From GCA-2748575 sp965222725 (lineage in GTDB: Bacteria > Pseudomonadota > Gammaproteobacteria > Pseudomonadales > Ketobacteraceae): a stretch of 64,000 bases of DNA. The notes beneath the pieces are model-generated. The model saw only the letters and a list, made by a program, of their open reading frames with translations. It was not told the origin of the DNA and ran no database searches. Where the stretch lies: contig OZ244969.1 of assembly GCA_965222725.1 (NCBI GenBank), forward strand, positions 682,001 to 746,000, given 5' to 3'. The translations under genes and the position numbers were made by a program. The first letter of the stretch is position 1, and the number at the start of each line of letters is the position of its first letter. Below are positions 46,187 to 54,832 of this stretch, piece by piece.

Positions 46187-49100
46187 ATGAGTTACCACTA
46201 TTCCAGCCCAGTAGACGAACTCATTGAATCCCAGTTACCCGCGACCGATGTATTAGTCGTGGGCTCAGGTTATGGTGGCGCTATTGCCGCCGCCAGATTG
46301 GCAGGCAGCAGATTCCAAGCAACGAACAATCAGTTACAGGTTACTGTGCTTGAGCGGGGAATGGAATATCAGACCGGTGAATTTCCTTCTGATATCACGA
46401 ATATTCCCGGCAAGGTCCGCATTTCCACTCCGGAAGGCACCTATCCGAAAGGTAATGCTGATGCATTATTCGATGTGCATATCGGCAAGGGTGTGGATGT
46501 GCTGGTGGGAAGCGGTTTGGGCGGTACCTCCCTGATTAATGCCAATGTAGCAATTCGCCCAGAAAACGAACAGTTCGCAAGATCACCCTGGCCTTCGGCT
46601 CTTACACAAGATAGCAGACTGGATGATGCTTTTGATCGGGTTTCTCATTTGTTAGGGGTCAACCGGTTACCCGATGATAAACTAAAACAACTCAAGAAAT
46701 ATCAGTCTTTTAAACAGCTTGCAGAGTCACTACGTAAAACCTGCACTAACATGCGGTTGGAAGCAGCACCGATTACGGTGACGACAGAAAGCGGTAACAA
46801 TGCGGTTGGACTTCATCAAAACGCCTGCACCTTATGCGGAAACTGCATTACCGGCTGTAACGTGGGTGCCAAAAACACCCTGATGCATAATTTTGTTCCT
46901 CTGGCGGCTGCCAGAGGCGCGCAGTTCTACACCGGTGCCACCGTGCTTTGGATAGAACCGATTCAGCAGGATGAAGTCTATCGCTGGCGAGTAGCCTATA
47001 TCAGAACCCGGTCAATCAAGACTCCGCTGGAAGGGGAGATTTTTTACCTTAAAGCCCGGCATGTGATTCTGGCAGCCGGCAGTTTGGGCAGCACGGAAAT
47101 CCTGGCCCGCACAAAGCAATTGGAGACCCTGACTTTATCAAAGAAGGTAGGTAAATCCTTTTCAACCAATGGTGATGCCATTGGCTTTTCCTTTGGTCAT
47201 AAACACAAAGTTAACGGCGTAGGACGCGGCGATGTGCTGGCGGAACCGGATGAACAGGCTTGTGGGCCCACTATTACCGCCTGGGCACGCATTGACATAC
47301 CCGCTACAAAACACTGTTTCAAGCAACGTTATCCCAAACAAACCGTTGTTCTTGAGGATGGAGCCGTACCTTATGGGCTGTCTCAGGTGTTCACCGAAGT
47401 CATGCCCACACTGGCACAATTACAGCGCCTGGGAAGCAATCAGTTACCGGGTTACTTTTCTGACTCCACGCCACCCAAAGATCCGCTAAGAACCTACCCG
47501 GACCAAAAGTTATACTGTCAGACCCTTCTAATGATGGGAGATGATCAACCCGATGGTTTTCTTGAATTTAAGTATTCAGAAAGGAACGATAAAATTCACC
47601 GTCACATGCCGGACCGCGACAGACACCTCAGGCTCACCGGAATCCAGGCGGGCCATATAGTACCTTACTGGACAGGCGATGATGCGCACCTGAAACCTAT
47701 ACATCTCCAATTGGAAGCACAGAATCTTGGTGATGGAATGGACACCGGACAGTACATTCCCAACCCTTTGTGGCAACTGATCCCCAAATCCGCGGAAAGT
47801 TTTATGACTGGAAAATTTCCGGGTGGTCGTCTGTTAAGTGTACATCCACTGGGTGGTTGCCCCATGGCAGAGCACGGCGATGAAGGTGTGGTAAATCATC
47901 GCTGCGAGGTATTTCACGGTAACAGCGATAAGGCTCTCCCGGGTTTGTATGTGATGGATGGCGCTATTATTCCGGCGGCCATTGGTGCCAATCCTTTTTT
48001 AACCATTGCGGCGCTGACCTGGCGCGCCGTAGACTTTCTACTCGACAGAGAAAACTTGATAGAAAGCACAACCCACCAGGTTCCACCCGCCCCTCAACCA
48101 GTCTACCCGCATTGGCACACGCCTGAACCCGCAAGGGTAAAACTACGGGAGCGCATGGTAGGCAAGCTTGATGCGCCGGACACGAACAACAGAAACCCGA
48201 TACCTGACTGGCTGGAACGTTTTTACCAATCAGATGGCATGATTCTGGATATTCACTATCAACCCACCGACTTCCTGAAAACACTGGCAAATAACGGTAC
48301 GCTGGAATGCAGCGTTTGCCTTTACAAAAACCCCGTCAATGAACAAACGGTGCTTGATACCCATGCCTATGGGGTACCTGATGCTCACCTGAAAAAGAAC
48401 TGCCTGGTGGCAACCGGTAAAGGCACCTTCCGGCTGCTGGATGCCGATCTACCCAAAGGCACAGAAAAATTCACTCGCGCCATAATGTCCTTAAGCACCT
48501 ACTTGCATCGCCGGGACGGAGTACTGGCAATCATCAAGCACCAACTCAGCAACGGTAAATCAATATCCCTGGCCAACAGCCTGGGCTTTGTCAAAGGGTT
48601 CTGGAAGCTGGCGGCCATGCACAGCGAATATCGCCACTTCAAATACAGCTTCAAGCTACAAACCCGGGATGACCACCAGCACATTGACATTACCGGCCAA
48701 AAAAGCCTGATGTGGGATCACCATCAGCCACGCTTTTGGGATAGCCTGTTAAATCTGGAAGGGGCATTTCGCTGTTCTTCCCTGTCCGTTGATACCAAAA
48801 CCATCCTGCAGGTGGATATGGGCCACATGGTGGGGAATGGCCTGCTACAAGTTGACGACAGCCCTGATACCCCGGCCTCGCTGATGCAGTTAGGCGCACT
48901 GAGCAGTTTCTTTCTACGCTGTGTTCTGCACACAAGCTTCTGGGAATTTGGTAGCCCAGGTTACCCCAAACAGGAAGGTTCTGAATACAAAAAGTATTTA
49001 CCCGATCTGGCTGTCCCGCCATTAAGAACCAAGTGGGATAAAGATATATGCCCTGTACCCTACCCTTTTGAAGTAATGCTCACAAACGATTCCCAAGTTA

Positions 49101-51757
49101 AGATAACACTAGAACTGAACCGCTACCCTAACACAGGAAAGCCACCACTATTACTGATTCATGGCCTGGCCCAGGGAAGCCGGATTTTCACAACCCCCAC
49201 CATTACTCAAAACATGGTTCAGCATATGTACGAAGCCGGATTTGATGTTTGGGTACTGGACTATCGGCTCAGCAATAGAATCTTTCCCGAACTCAATACC
49301 GACGAAAAGAAAGACTGGGCCATTGATGAGATCGGACAGTTCGATATTCCCGAAGCCATAAATCTTGTGCTGCACACTACCCGGTTCGAGAAGTTAAGTG
49401 TTTTCGCCCATTGTGTCGGTGCCGTTGCCACCCAGATGGCTATTCTCGCCAATCATCAAAAAATCAGTACAAAAATTGACACCATTATTTTTAACGCTAT
49501 TCACCCTTGGGTAACCCCATCGCCCAATAACCTGGTAAGAGCCAGACTGGGCAATTATTTGCGAAACATGATGAATGATTTGCTGTTGGATCCAGTACTG
49601 CATCCAAAGGATAAATCTGATGCACTAAAAATCCTGTTTGATCGATTCGCATTCAGCATGGCCCGGCTGAGTGAAGGTGAACACCAGCAACACCCCCGCA
49701 GCCATAAAGCGGAGGATAATATTCAGCAGGGTATCTGTGATCGTATGAGCACGCTGTACGGCCGCATGTGGAATCATCAAAACTTGTCTGAGGATCTGGT
49801 GAAACGCTGGCAGGATCTGGTGGGACCGGCCCCTGTCGATGTTTATCAGCACCTGTTTTATATGGTTTCAAGGCGGAGATTACTTAATCGGGACGGTGAA
49901 AACCTCTATCTGACCAGCGAAAACCTGCATAACTACTGGCAACAGATCCGCACTTGTTTTATACACGGCGAAGACAGCAAGGTCTTCAATCCCAGGTCGG
50001 CAAATGAATCTGCTCACGCTTTAAGAAACTATACCACCGCTACCGTGGATTTCTGGCACATTAAGGGTTACGGCCATATGGACGTAATTATCGGTAAAGA
50101 TGCCAGTAAAGTTGTTTACCCGCAGCTTGCTAACTTTTTTCATAGGAAACCTACCTGTTTTGAAAACAGCAAGCTGCCCGCATCCAGCAATTATGGTGAT
50201 CGCGCCAAAACCCATCCGGCAACCGGCCCGATTTTTCGTGGTGCCAAAGCCGATAATGGCCGGCTGGCATTGGAATATTGGGTGGAAATGCCTAAATTCA
50301 ATACCCTGAGCCTTGAAGATATCTTGATTCAGGGAATAGATCCGCGACCAGAGGTGCGGATAGAACCACTGCCAGGCTCCGGGGAATTCTATCTGCTGAC
50401 AATTATCATTGCGCCGGAACATTATCGAATACCGTCTTTTTTCGCCCGCTTAGAACAAGCTGACGGCGATCCTGAACAACCCACCGAAAATGATAAGTTT
50501 GAGATTTTTGACAGCGCTGCCGTGTTGCAGACATTTCTATCCAAACATATTGACGGCGGGAACAAAAATACCAATCAAGGCCGGAGGTTAATGATTGACT
50601 TTGGCGCTTCGGACAATAAGGGTAACGAGCTACCGGCCTGGATACAAAAGCGCTGCTTTCCGGCACCGGAAGCCACCATCGAATTTATCTGCGGCTCCTG
50701 CCGTTACCCAGGTACGCCTTTTGAGCGGGATCAATCGGATAAAATCTTTGCCTCAATGCAGCGAACAGCCGCAACAAACGCTAATTTAGACGGCATTTTC
50801 TTACTGGGGGATCAAATCTATGCCGATGCCACCGCCGATATTTTTGAAGATGGCAATTGGCAGGATCGCTATGACGAGCGATACCGCAGCGCCTTTAATT
50901 CACCCCATTTCGCTGCATTGGTAAAAGAGCGGCCAGTATATTTTTGCGTGGATGACCATGAATTTACGCAAAACTGGTCGGGTTCGGGAGATGCACTGTT
51001 AAAGGCGGACATTAGCAACCTTGAATCGGGCCATTTGAATACTTCCCAGTTCGAGTACGCCCAGCGCAAAGCCAAATTGTTTATGGGCTACCGAAACCAG
51101 CAACTATGGCATGTCATGGATTCAACAGAGTTCAGCTGCCCCGCATTTATGATGGATACCCGTTCCAGTCGTGAGGTTCGCAGTTCAGGCAAAAACGCCT
51201 CAATGTTAGATGACACACAGCTGGGTGCGCTGCAAAAATGGTTTAAGGACATACGCCATATCGACAAGCCCAAACTATTGTTTTCAGGCATCGTATTCGC
51301 ACCTCTCACCAGGGACTTTATCAAACACCCATCCCTTTACCGGCAGGAAGAAGGATTCTGGGGCTATCCGGAAACACTGGGCAAGTTACTGGATGAAGTG
51401 GCAGAACATTCCATTAAGAACCTGATCTTTATCGGTGGTGACTTACATATCTCCTGCAAAGCTGATATCACCATCTATTCACAGCCCAAGTCGGGAGCAG
51501 AATCAATAACCACCCAGACTCAGCAGATTGTCACGTCCGGGTTATTTGCACCATTGCCTTTTGCCAATGATCAATTTTCCGAATATGACTGGGACAAAAA
51601 GATAACCATAAAACAGAGCATTAACACAGAGCACTACACACACAGGGTTGAATATACAGCCACCCCGATTAGCGACCATCCTTCCCACTACCTGAAAGTA
51701 AAGCTTTACAAGCAAGGCCACTGGAAAACCGATATCGAGTTAAGCTACGCCAGTTAA
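46187..51757 (+). CDS. Giant fusion: GMC oxidoreductase - alpha/beta hydrolase - PhoD-like metallophosphatase
   Basis: An 1856-residue protein joining three enzyme types. Residues 1-640: GMC flavoprotein with the FAD loop GSGYGGAIAAARLAG near 27, a cysteine cluster C214-x2-C217-x2-C220-x3-C224, and the C-terminal active-site region (VHPLGGCPM with H553, then GANPFLTIAA). Residues about 960-1330: alpha/beta hydrolase with LLLIHGLAQ near 988 and an elbow FAHCVGA, so C1076 replaces the usual serine. Residues about 1495-1850: PhoD/metallophosphatase motifs GSCRYP, LLGDQIYAD, VDDHEF and GGDLHIS. The 640-960 linker is unrecognised. There is no signal peptide. GAGGG precedes the ATG. Cholesterol-oxidase-like chemistry on a lipid or steroid ester or phosphate is a guess from the parts. 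Confidence 0.88.
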   Translation: MSYHYSSPVDELIESQLPATDVLVVGSGYGGAIAAARLAGSRFQATNNQLQVTVLERGMEYQTGEFPSDITNIPGKVRISTPEGTYPKGNADALFDVHIGKGVDVLVGSGLGGTSLINANVAIRPENEQFARSPWPSALTQDSRLDDAFDRVSHLLGVNRLPDDKLKQLKKYQSFKQLAESLRKTCTNMRLEAAPITVTTESGNNAVGLHQNACTLCGNCITGCNVGAKNTLMHNFVPLAAARGAQFYTGATVLWIEPIQQDEVYRWRVAYIRTRSIKTPLEGEIFYLKARHVILAAGSLGSTEILARTKQLETLTLSKKVGKSFSTNGDAIGFSFGHKHKVNGVGRGDVLAEPDEQACGPTITAWARIDIPATKHCFKQRYPKQTVVLEDGAVPYGLSQVFTEVMPTLAQLQRLGSNQLPGYFSDSTPPKDPLRTYPDQKLYCQTLLMMGDDQPDGFLEFKYSERNDKIHRHMPDRDRHLRLTGIQAGHIVPYWTGDDAHLKPIHLQLEAQNLGDGMDTGQYIPNPLWQLIPKSAESFMTGKFPGGRLLSVHPLGGCPMAEHGDEGVVNHRCEVFHGNSDKALPGLYVMDGAIIPAAIGANPFLTIAALTWRAVDFLLDRENLIESTTHQVPPAPQPVYPHWHTPEPARVKLRERMVGKLDAPDTNNRNPIPDWLERFYQSDGMILDIHYQPTDFLKTLANNGTLECSVCLYKNPVNEQTVLDTHAYGVPDAHLKKNCLVATGKGTFRLLDADLPKGTEKFTRAIMSLSTYLHRRDGVLAIIKHQLSNGKSISLANSLGFVKGFWKLAAMHSEYRHFKYSFKLQTRDDHQHIDITGQKSLMWDHHQPRFWDSLLNLEGAFRCSSLSVDTKTILQVDMGHMVGNGLLQVDDSPDTPASLMQLGALSSFFLRCVLHTSFWEFGSPGYPKQEGSEYKKYLPDLAVPPLRTKWDKDICPVPYPFEVMLTNDSQVKITLELNRYPNTGKPPLLLIHGLAQGSRIFTTPTITQNMVQHMYEAGFDVWVLDYRLSNRIFPELNTDEKKDWAIDEIGQFDIPEAINLVLHTTRFEKLSVFAHCVGAVATQMAILANHQKISTKIDTIIFNAIHPWVTPSPNNLVRARLGNYLRNMMNDLLLDPVLHPKDKSDALKILFDRFAFSMARLSEGEHQQHPRSHKAEDNIQQGICDRMSTLYGRMWNHQNLSEDLVKRWQDLVGPAPVDVYQHLFYMVSRRRLLNRDGENLYLTSENLHNYWQQIRTCFIHGEDSKVFNPRSANESAHALRNYTTATVDFWHIKGYGHMDVIIGKDASKVVYPQLANFFHRKPTCFENSKLPASSNYGDRAKTHPATGPIFRGAKADNGRLALEYWVEMPKFNTLSLEDILIQGIDPRPEVRIEPLPGSGEFYLLTIIIAPEHYRIPSFFARLEQADGDPEQPTENDKFEIFDSAAVLQTFLSKHIDGGNKNTNQGRRLMIDFGASDNKGNELPAWIQKRCFPAPEATIEFICGSCRYPGTPFERDQSDKIFASMQRTAATNANLDGIFLLGDQIYADATADIFEDGNWQDRYDERYRSAFNSPHFAALVKERPVYFCVDDHEFTQNWSGSGDALLKADISNLESGHLNTSQFEYAQRKAKLFMGYRNQQLWHVMDSTEFSCPAFMMDTRSSREVRSSGKNASMLDDTQLGALQKWFKDIRHIDKPKLLFSGIVFAPLTRDFIKHPSLYRQEEGFWGYPETLGKLLDEVAEHSIKNLIFIGGDLHISCKADITIYSQPKSGAESITTQTQQIVTSGLFAPLPFANDQFSEYDWDKKITIKQSINTEHYTHRVEYTATPISDHPSHYLKVKLYKQGHWKTDIELSYAS

Positions 51758-53379
51758 AAATCCCGCTGATACGACACAGCCAGCAGGTAGGCCTCTACCC
51801 CGGTTGAAAAATCTATCCCTGCATAAGGATTGTAAAGCAGCGTGCCCAACTCAAAGTCTCCATTCTCCCGGTAACCGGAATCGTTGGCATTATGGGAACT
51901 GTTGGCGGGAACGCGGGCTTCGGATTTCAGGTAACCGGCGCCCAATTCCAGCAACGAGTTTCCCGCCATGCGGTAGGCGAATCCCATACCGTACAGATAG
52001 GTGTCTGCCAACGGCATTAACAGGTCCTGACGATCCCCGGGTATCCCGGACGGGCGCTGCTCCACACCAAAGCGCAGATCCAGCGCATCGTTCACGCGGT
52101 ATTCCACCCCCAACGCCCAGCTTAAGGTGCTTTCATAACCCCGGGGCAGAATCATGGTCTGGTCATCGGGGGCCTCATCCGGCTGTATCAGCCCCGCCAG
52201 TTTCAGCAGGTCCACCGGCCGGCTGAAGCGGAATGTCATGCTGTCCCAGGCAGCGGTATCGGTCCATTTGCAGTCCAGATTGACGCGCCAGGACGGAAAC
52301 AGCTGCAGGCTCAGCCCCACGGCGGCATGCTGCGGCTGAATCAGCCGGGTAGAAACTTCACCGGATTCCCGGGCGTTGCCCCGGGGCAATAACCCGGTGC
52401 TTTTCAACAGTTCCGGCTGGCGCTGCCAGTAGTCACTCCAGCTGGCCTGATAGTCCATCACAAAGTCCCCTTTCAGGTCTGCCACGCCCTCGCTCTGGTA
52501 CACCATGCCCAGGCTGAACCAGGGCACGGGACTCCACAGCAACCCCAGGTTAACACTCAACGATAAGGGGTCTTCCAGTTCCATTTCCAGCGTGCCCATG
52601 GAATCAAACACCCCCACAGGATCACCCAGTGACTGACAGAGCCCCGGCGACGTGCCGTCAGGGCAGAGACTGTTACTGATGGCCTCGATGGTAGCAATGG
52701 CAATATGGGGCGCTCTGGCCGGCAGCTTCAATCCCAGGCCGCTCCAGGCAAAACCAACAGAAGCCCCCACCGACAACGTACGGGTCACTTCATAACCCAC
52801 GGATGGTGCGAAGTAATTCAGCCGGTTCATGGCCACCACCTGGCCACTGTAGCGGCCGGGATCATCATCCTCCCGCACATAACCCAGTCCGGAGGTGGTA
52901 TAAACCGCAGTCGCGAAAGTCATTCGCGATCCCGGGGGCCGGTAACTCATGCCACCCATGGGGGCTGCCAATACCGGCGGTTCGACGATGCCCACTCCCG
53001 GCAGGATCACGGCGGGCTTGTTGGTATGGCTTTCCGTACCCGGCACGGGATCCTGATCATAATCGATGTAGCCAATCTGCTCGGCTTCAGGAAAGTAGTC
53101 ACCAAAACGGGCCGATATCTCGAAATGCGCCACCATGCCTTTTAGCTGCAACCGGCGCCCCCTGGAATGCACCAGAGCCGCGGGATTGAAATGGATGGCG
53201 TCGATGCCGGTAGGTGTGGCAGTGACGGCATTTGCCAAAGCCAGCGCCTTGGCACTGCCAATTGAAAGGTTCTGCATCATCTGGGCGCGGGCCGTGCCGG
53301 TGAGCAAAGCCACAAGTAAAACAATCCCGAAGGCAAACGGGCCCAGCCCGCTCTGCCTGCTACACCACACAGCGCCCAT
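51754..53379 (-). CDS. FadL/OmpP1-family outer membrane transporter
   Basis: A 541-residue outer-membrane beta-barrel. A signal peptide ends in GTARA, and the mature protein begins with the FadL hatch-type segment (SKALALANAVTATPTGIDAI then FNPAALV). The remainder alternates aromatic and polar residues and ends in F. FadL proteins carry hydrophobic molecules such as long-chain fatty acids and alkylbenzenes across the outer membrane. The ATG at 53379 has AGGTGG upstream; a GTG four codons earlier is possible. It diverges from the dioxygenase operon, with candidate operators between. It converges on the giant fusion gene, overlapping four bases. Confidence 0.88.
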   Translation of the reverse strand: MGAVWCSRQSGLGPFAFGIVLLVALLTGTARAQMMQNLSIGSAKALALANAVTATPTGIDAIHFNPAALVHSRGRRLQLKGMVAHFEISARFGDYFPEAEQIGYIDYDQDPVPGTESHTNKPAVILPGVGIVEPPVLAAPMGGMSYRPPGSRMTFATAVYTTSGLGYVREDDDPGRYSGQVVAMNRLNYFAPSVGYEVTRTLSVGASVGFAWSGLGLKLPARAPHIAIATIEAISNSLCPDGTSPGLCQSLGDPVGVFDSMGTLEMELEDPLSLSVNLGLLWSPVPWFSLGMVYQSEGVADLKGDFVMDYQASWSDYWQRQPELLKSTGLLPRGNARESGEVSTRLIQPQHAAVGLSLQLFPSWRVNLDCKWTDTAAWDSMTFRFSRPVDLLKLAGLIQPDEAPDDQTMILPRGYESTLSWALGVEYRVNDALDLRFGVEQRPSGIPGDRQDLLMPLADTYLYGMGFAYRMAGNSLLELGAGYLKSEARVPANSSHNANDSGYRENGDFELGTLLYNPYAGIDFSTGVEAYLLAVSYQRDF

Positions 53380-53487
53380 AGAGTTACCCACCTGTACTTT
53401 CCCCGCTTACTTTCCCCGCTTGAAGTTCCCGCATCGGGGCTCCGGTCTGCACGACCGGTTTGTTGTTATTGTTTAGAATTCTTCTAA

Positions 53488-53506
53488 AAGTGAACCATAT
53501 TCATAT
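53488..53506 (-). promoter_or_regulatory. Operator-like palindrome, site 2 (FadL side)
   Basis: AAGTGAA-CCATA-TTCATAT matches site 1 at 37023 in the whole left half and spacer, while the right half keeps only TTCA-T. On the minus strand TTCACT again lies where a -35 box would be. Its distance to the porin start (about 110-130 bases) is like that of site 1 to the reductase start. The -10 box is unclear. Confidence 0.6.
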
Positions 53507-53574
53507 ACGACTATCAATCACTATATTGCAAAGCGCTCCTAAACCCCATAGGTTACAAAAATGCAAAACAAATA

Positions 53575-53615
53575 AAATGAACGGTATTCACTTTTGACGA
53601 TTATTCGGATAGATT
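53575..53615 (+). promoter_or_regulatory. Operator-like palindrome and promoter, site 3 (dioxygenase side)
   Basis: AAATGAA-CGGTA-TTCACTT (53575-53593) differs from site 1 at one position in the left half, with a different spacer. TTCACT (53587-53592) is followed after 17 bases by TAGATT (53610-53615), a weak -10 box. The arrangement copies that of site 1: the -35 box lies inside the right half of the palindrome. Confidence 0.6.
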
Positions 53616-53644
53616 GGATTTCATTATCACAAAGAGAGGTCACC

Positions 53645-54766
53645 ATGACAGACATCAACCAGACTCAGATTGCCAAACTGAAAGCCCAATGCCCGGTACG
53701 CGAGCGCAGTGATCGTCCTGTCGCCCGTGTTCAGAATATTGCCTATCTCATTATCCGCCGCCCGGATCCGGAATCGGCAGCGCGCTTTTTTGTAGACTAC
53801 GGCCTGGTGATTGATCGCCGCATCGGCTCACGCATCTATTTACGTGGCATCTCCACAGCCAGCCATGCCGTGATTCTGGAAAAAGGACCGGCGGACATCA
53901 CCACCGTCGGCTACCTGGCACCAATGAGTGAGCTGGAAAAGCTGGCGGGTCACTTTAACACCCCCATTACCCGGCGGGACGACGTGGTGGGCGGCAGCTA
54001 CATCTGCCTGCAGGATCCCGATGGCCTGACCCTGGAAATCAACAGCGGTCTGAATCCGCTGGAGCCCCTTCCCGAAAACCCGGCCAACTCATCAGCCGGC
54101 ACACCGGCCAATACGTCCACCGAAAAACCACGCATCAACGCCACCGTCCGAAATAGCATTCAGCCACGCACCGTTGCCAAACTGGGCCATACGGTGTGGA
54201 GCGCCAGAAGCCTGCGTAAAACCGTGCACTGGTATCAGGACAACCTGGGCCTGATAGTGTCTGATTTTCAGTTTGTGCCGGAAGATCCCAACCCCCTGGT
54301 GGCCTTTATGCGTTGCGACAACGGCGAGCAACCGACAGATCACCACACCCTGGGTGTCGGAGCCGCCATCGAACTGGGCCATGTGCATTCCGCTTTTGAA
54401 ATGGACAGTTTTGAAGATGTGGCGGTGGCCAGCCAGTGGATGCGCAAACACCACAAGGAATTCCGATACACCCATGGCTGGGGTATTGGCCGGCACGTAC
54501 TGGGCAGCCAGATCTTTGACTACTGGCGTGATCCCTATGACGATCTGTTTGAACATTACGCCGACGGTGATCTGTTTGACAGCGCCGAGCCCACCGGATA
54601 CCACCTGTTCCATGGCGAAGCACAACACCAGTGGGGCCCGGATATAACACCGGAGTTCATCGGCATGAAACAACCCATGAAAATGCTGAAGTTTCTTATC
54701 AAACGCCTGCCCAGCAACGACGAGTTAACACTGAAACGCCTGATTCGTATGCTGAGGGCCATTTAA
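53645..54766 (+). CDS. VOC-family ring-cleavage-type dioxygenase
   Basis: A 373-residue protein with two vicinal-oxygen-chelate modules, the type I extradiol dioxygenase layout. Module one starts VARVQNIAYLIIRRP near residue 30; module two starts AKLGHTVWSARSL near residue 178. Likely iron ligands are the histidine in LGHTVW, the histidine in GRHVLGSQ and the glutamate in DLFEHYADGD. These enzymes open catechol-type rings. The modules are separated by an Asn/Pro/Ser-rich linker. The ATG at 53645 has GAGG five bases upstream. It is the first gene of a rightward catabolic operon and has a candidate operator at its promoter. Confidence 0.87.
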   Translation: MTDINQTQIAKLKAQCPVRERSDRPVARVQNIAYLIIRRPDPESAARFFVDYGLVIDRRIGSRIYLRGISTASHAVILEKGPADITTVGYLAPMSELEKLAGHFNTPITRRDDVVGGSYICLQDPDGLTLEINSGLNPLEPLPENPANSSAGTPANTSTEKPRINATVRNSIQPRTVAKLGHTVWSARSLRKTVHWYQDNLGLIVSDFQFVPEDPNPLVAFMRCDNGEQPTDHHTLGVGAAIELGHVHSAFEMDSFEDVAVASQWMRKHHKEFRYTHGWGIGRHVLGSQIFDYWRDPYDDLFEHYADGDLFDSAEPTGYHLFHGEAQHQWGPDITPEFIGMKQPMKMLKFLIKRLPSNDELTLKRLIRMLRAI

Positions 54767-54821
54767 TTCACACAACCTAAATCACACAACTTAATTCATA
54801 CAACCCAATTCACATAACACA
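54766..54821 (+). repeat. Four imperfect 14-bp tandem repeats
   Basis: Units at 54766-54779, 54780-54793, 54794-54807 and 54808-54821 follow the pattern ATTCACACAACCTA with two to four changes each. They fill nearly the whole gap between the dioxygenase stop and the ribosome-binding site of the next gene. Confidence 0.75.
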
Positions 54822-54832
54822 GGAATCAAACA

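Noticed and set aside
53594..53644. N-terminal extension of the dioxygenase from a TTG
   Set aside because: The extension overlaps the proposed promoter -10 region, and the ATG at 53645 has a good ribosome-binding site.
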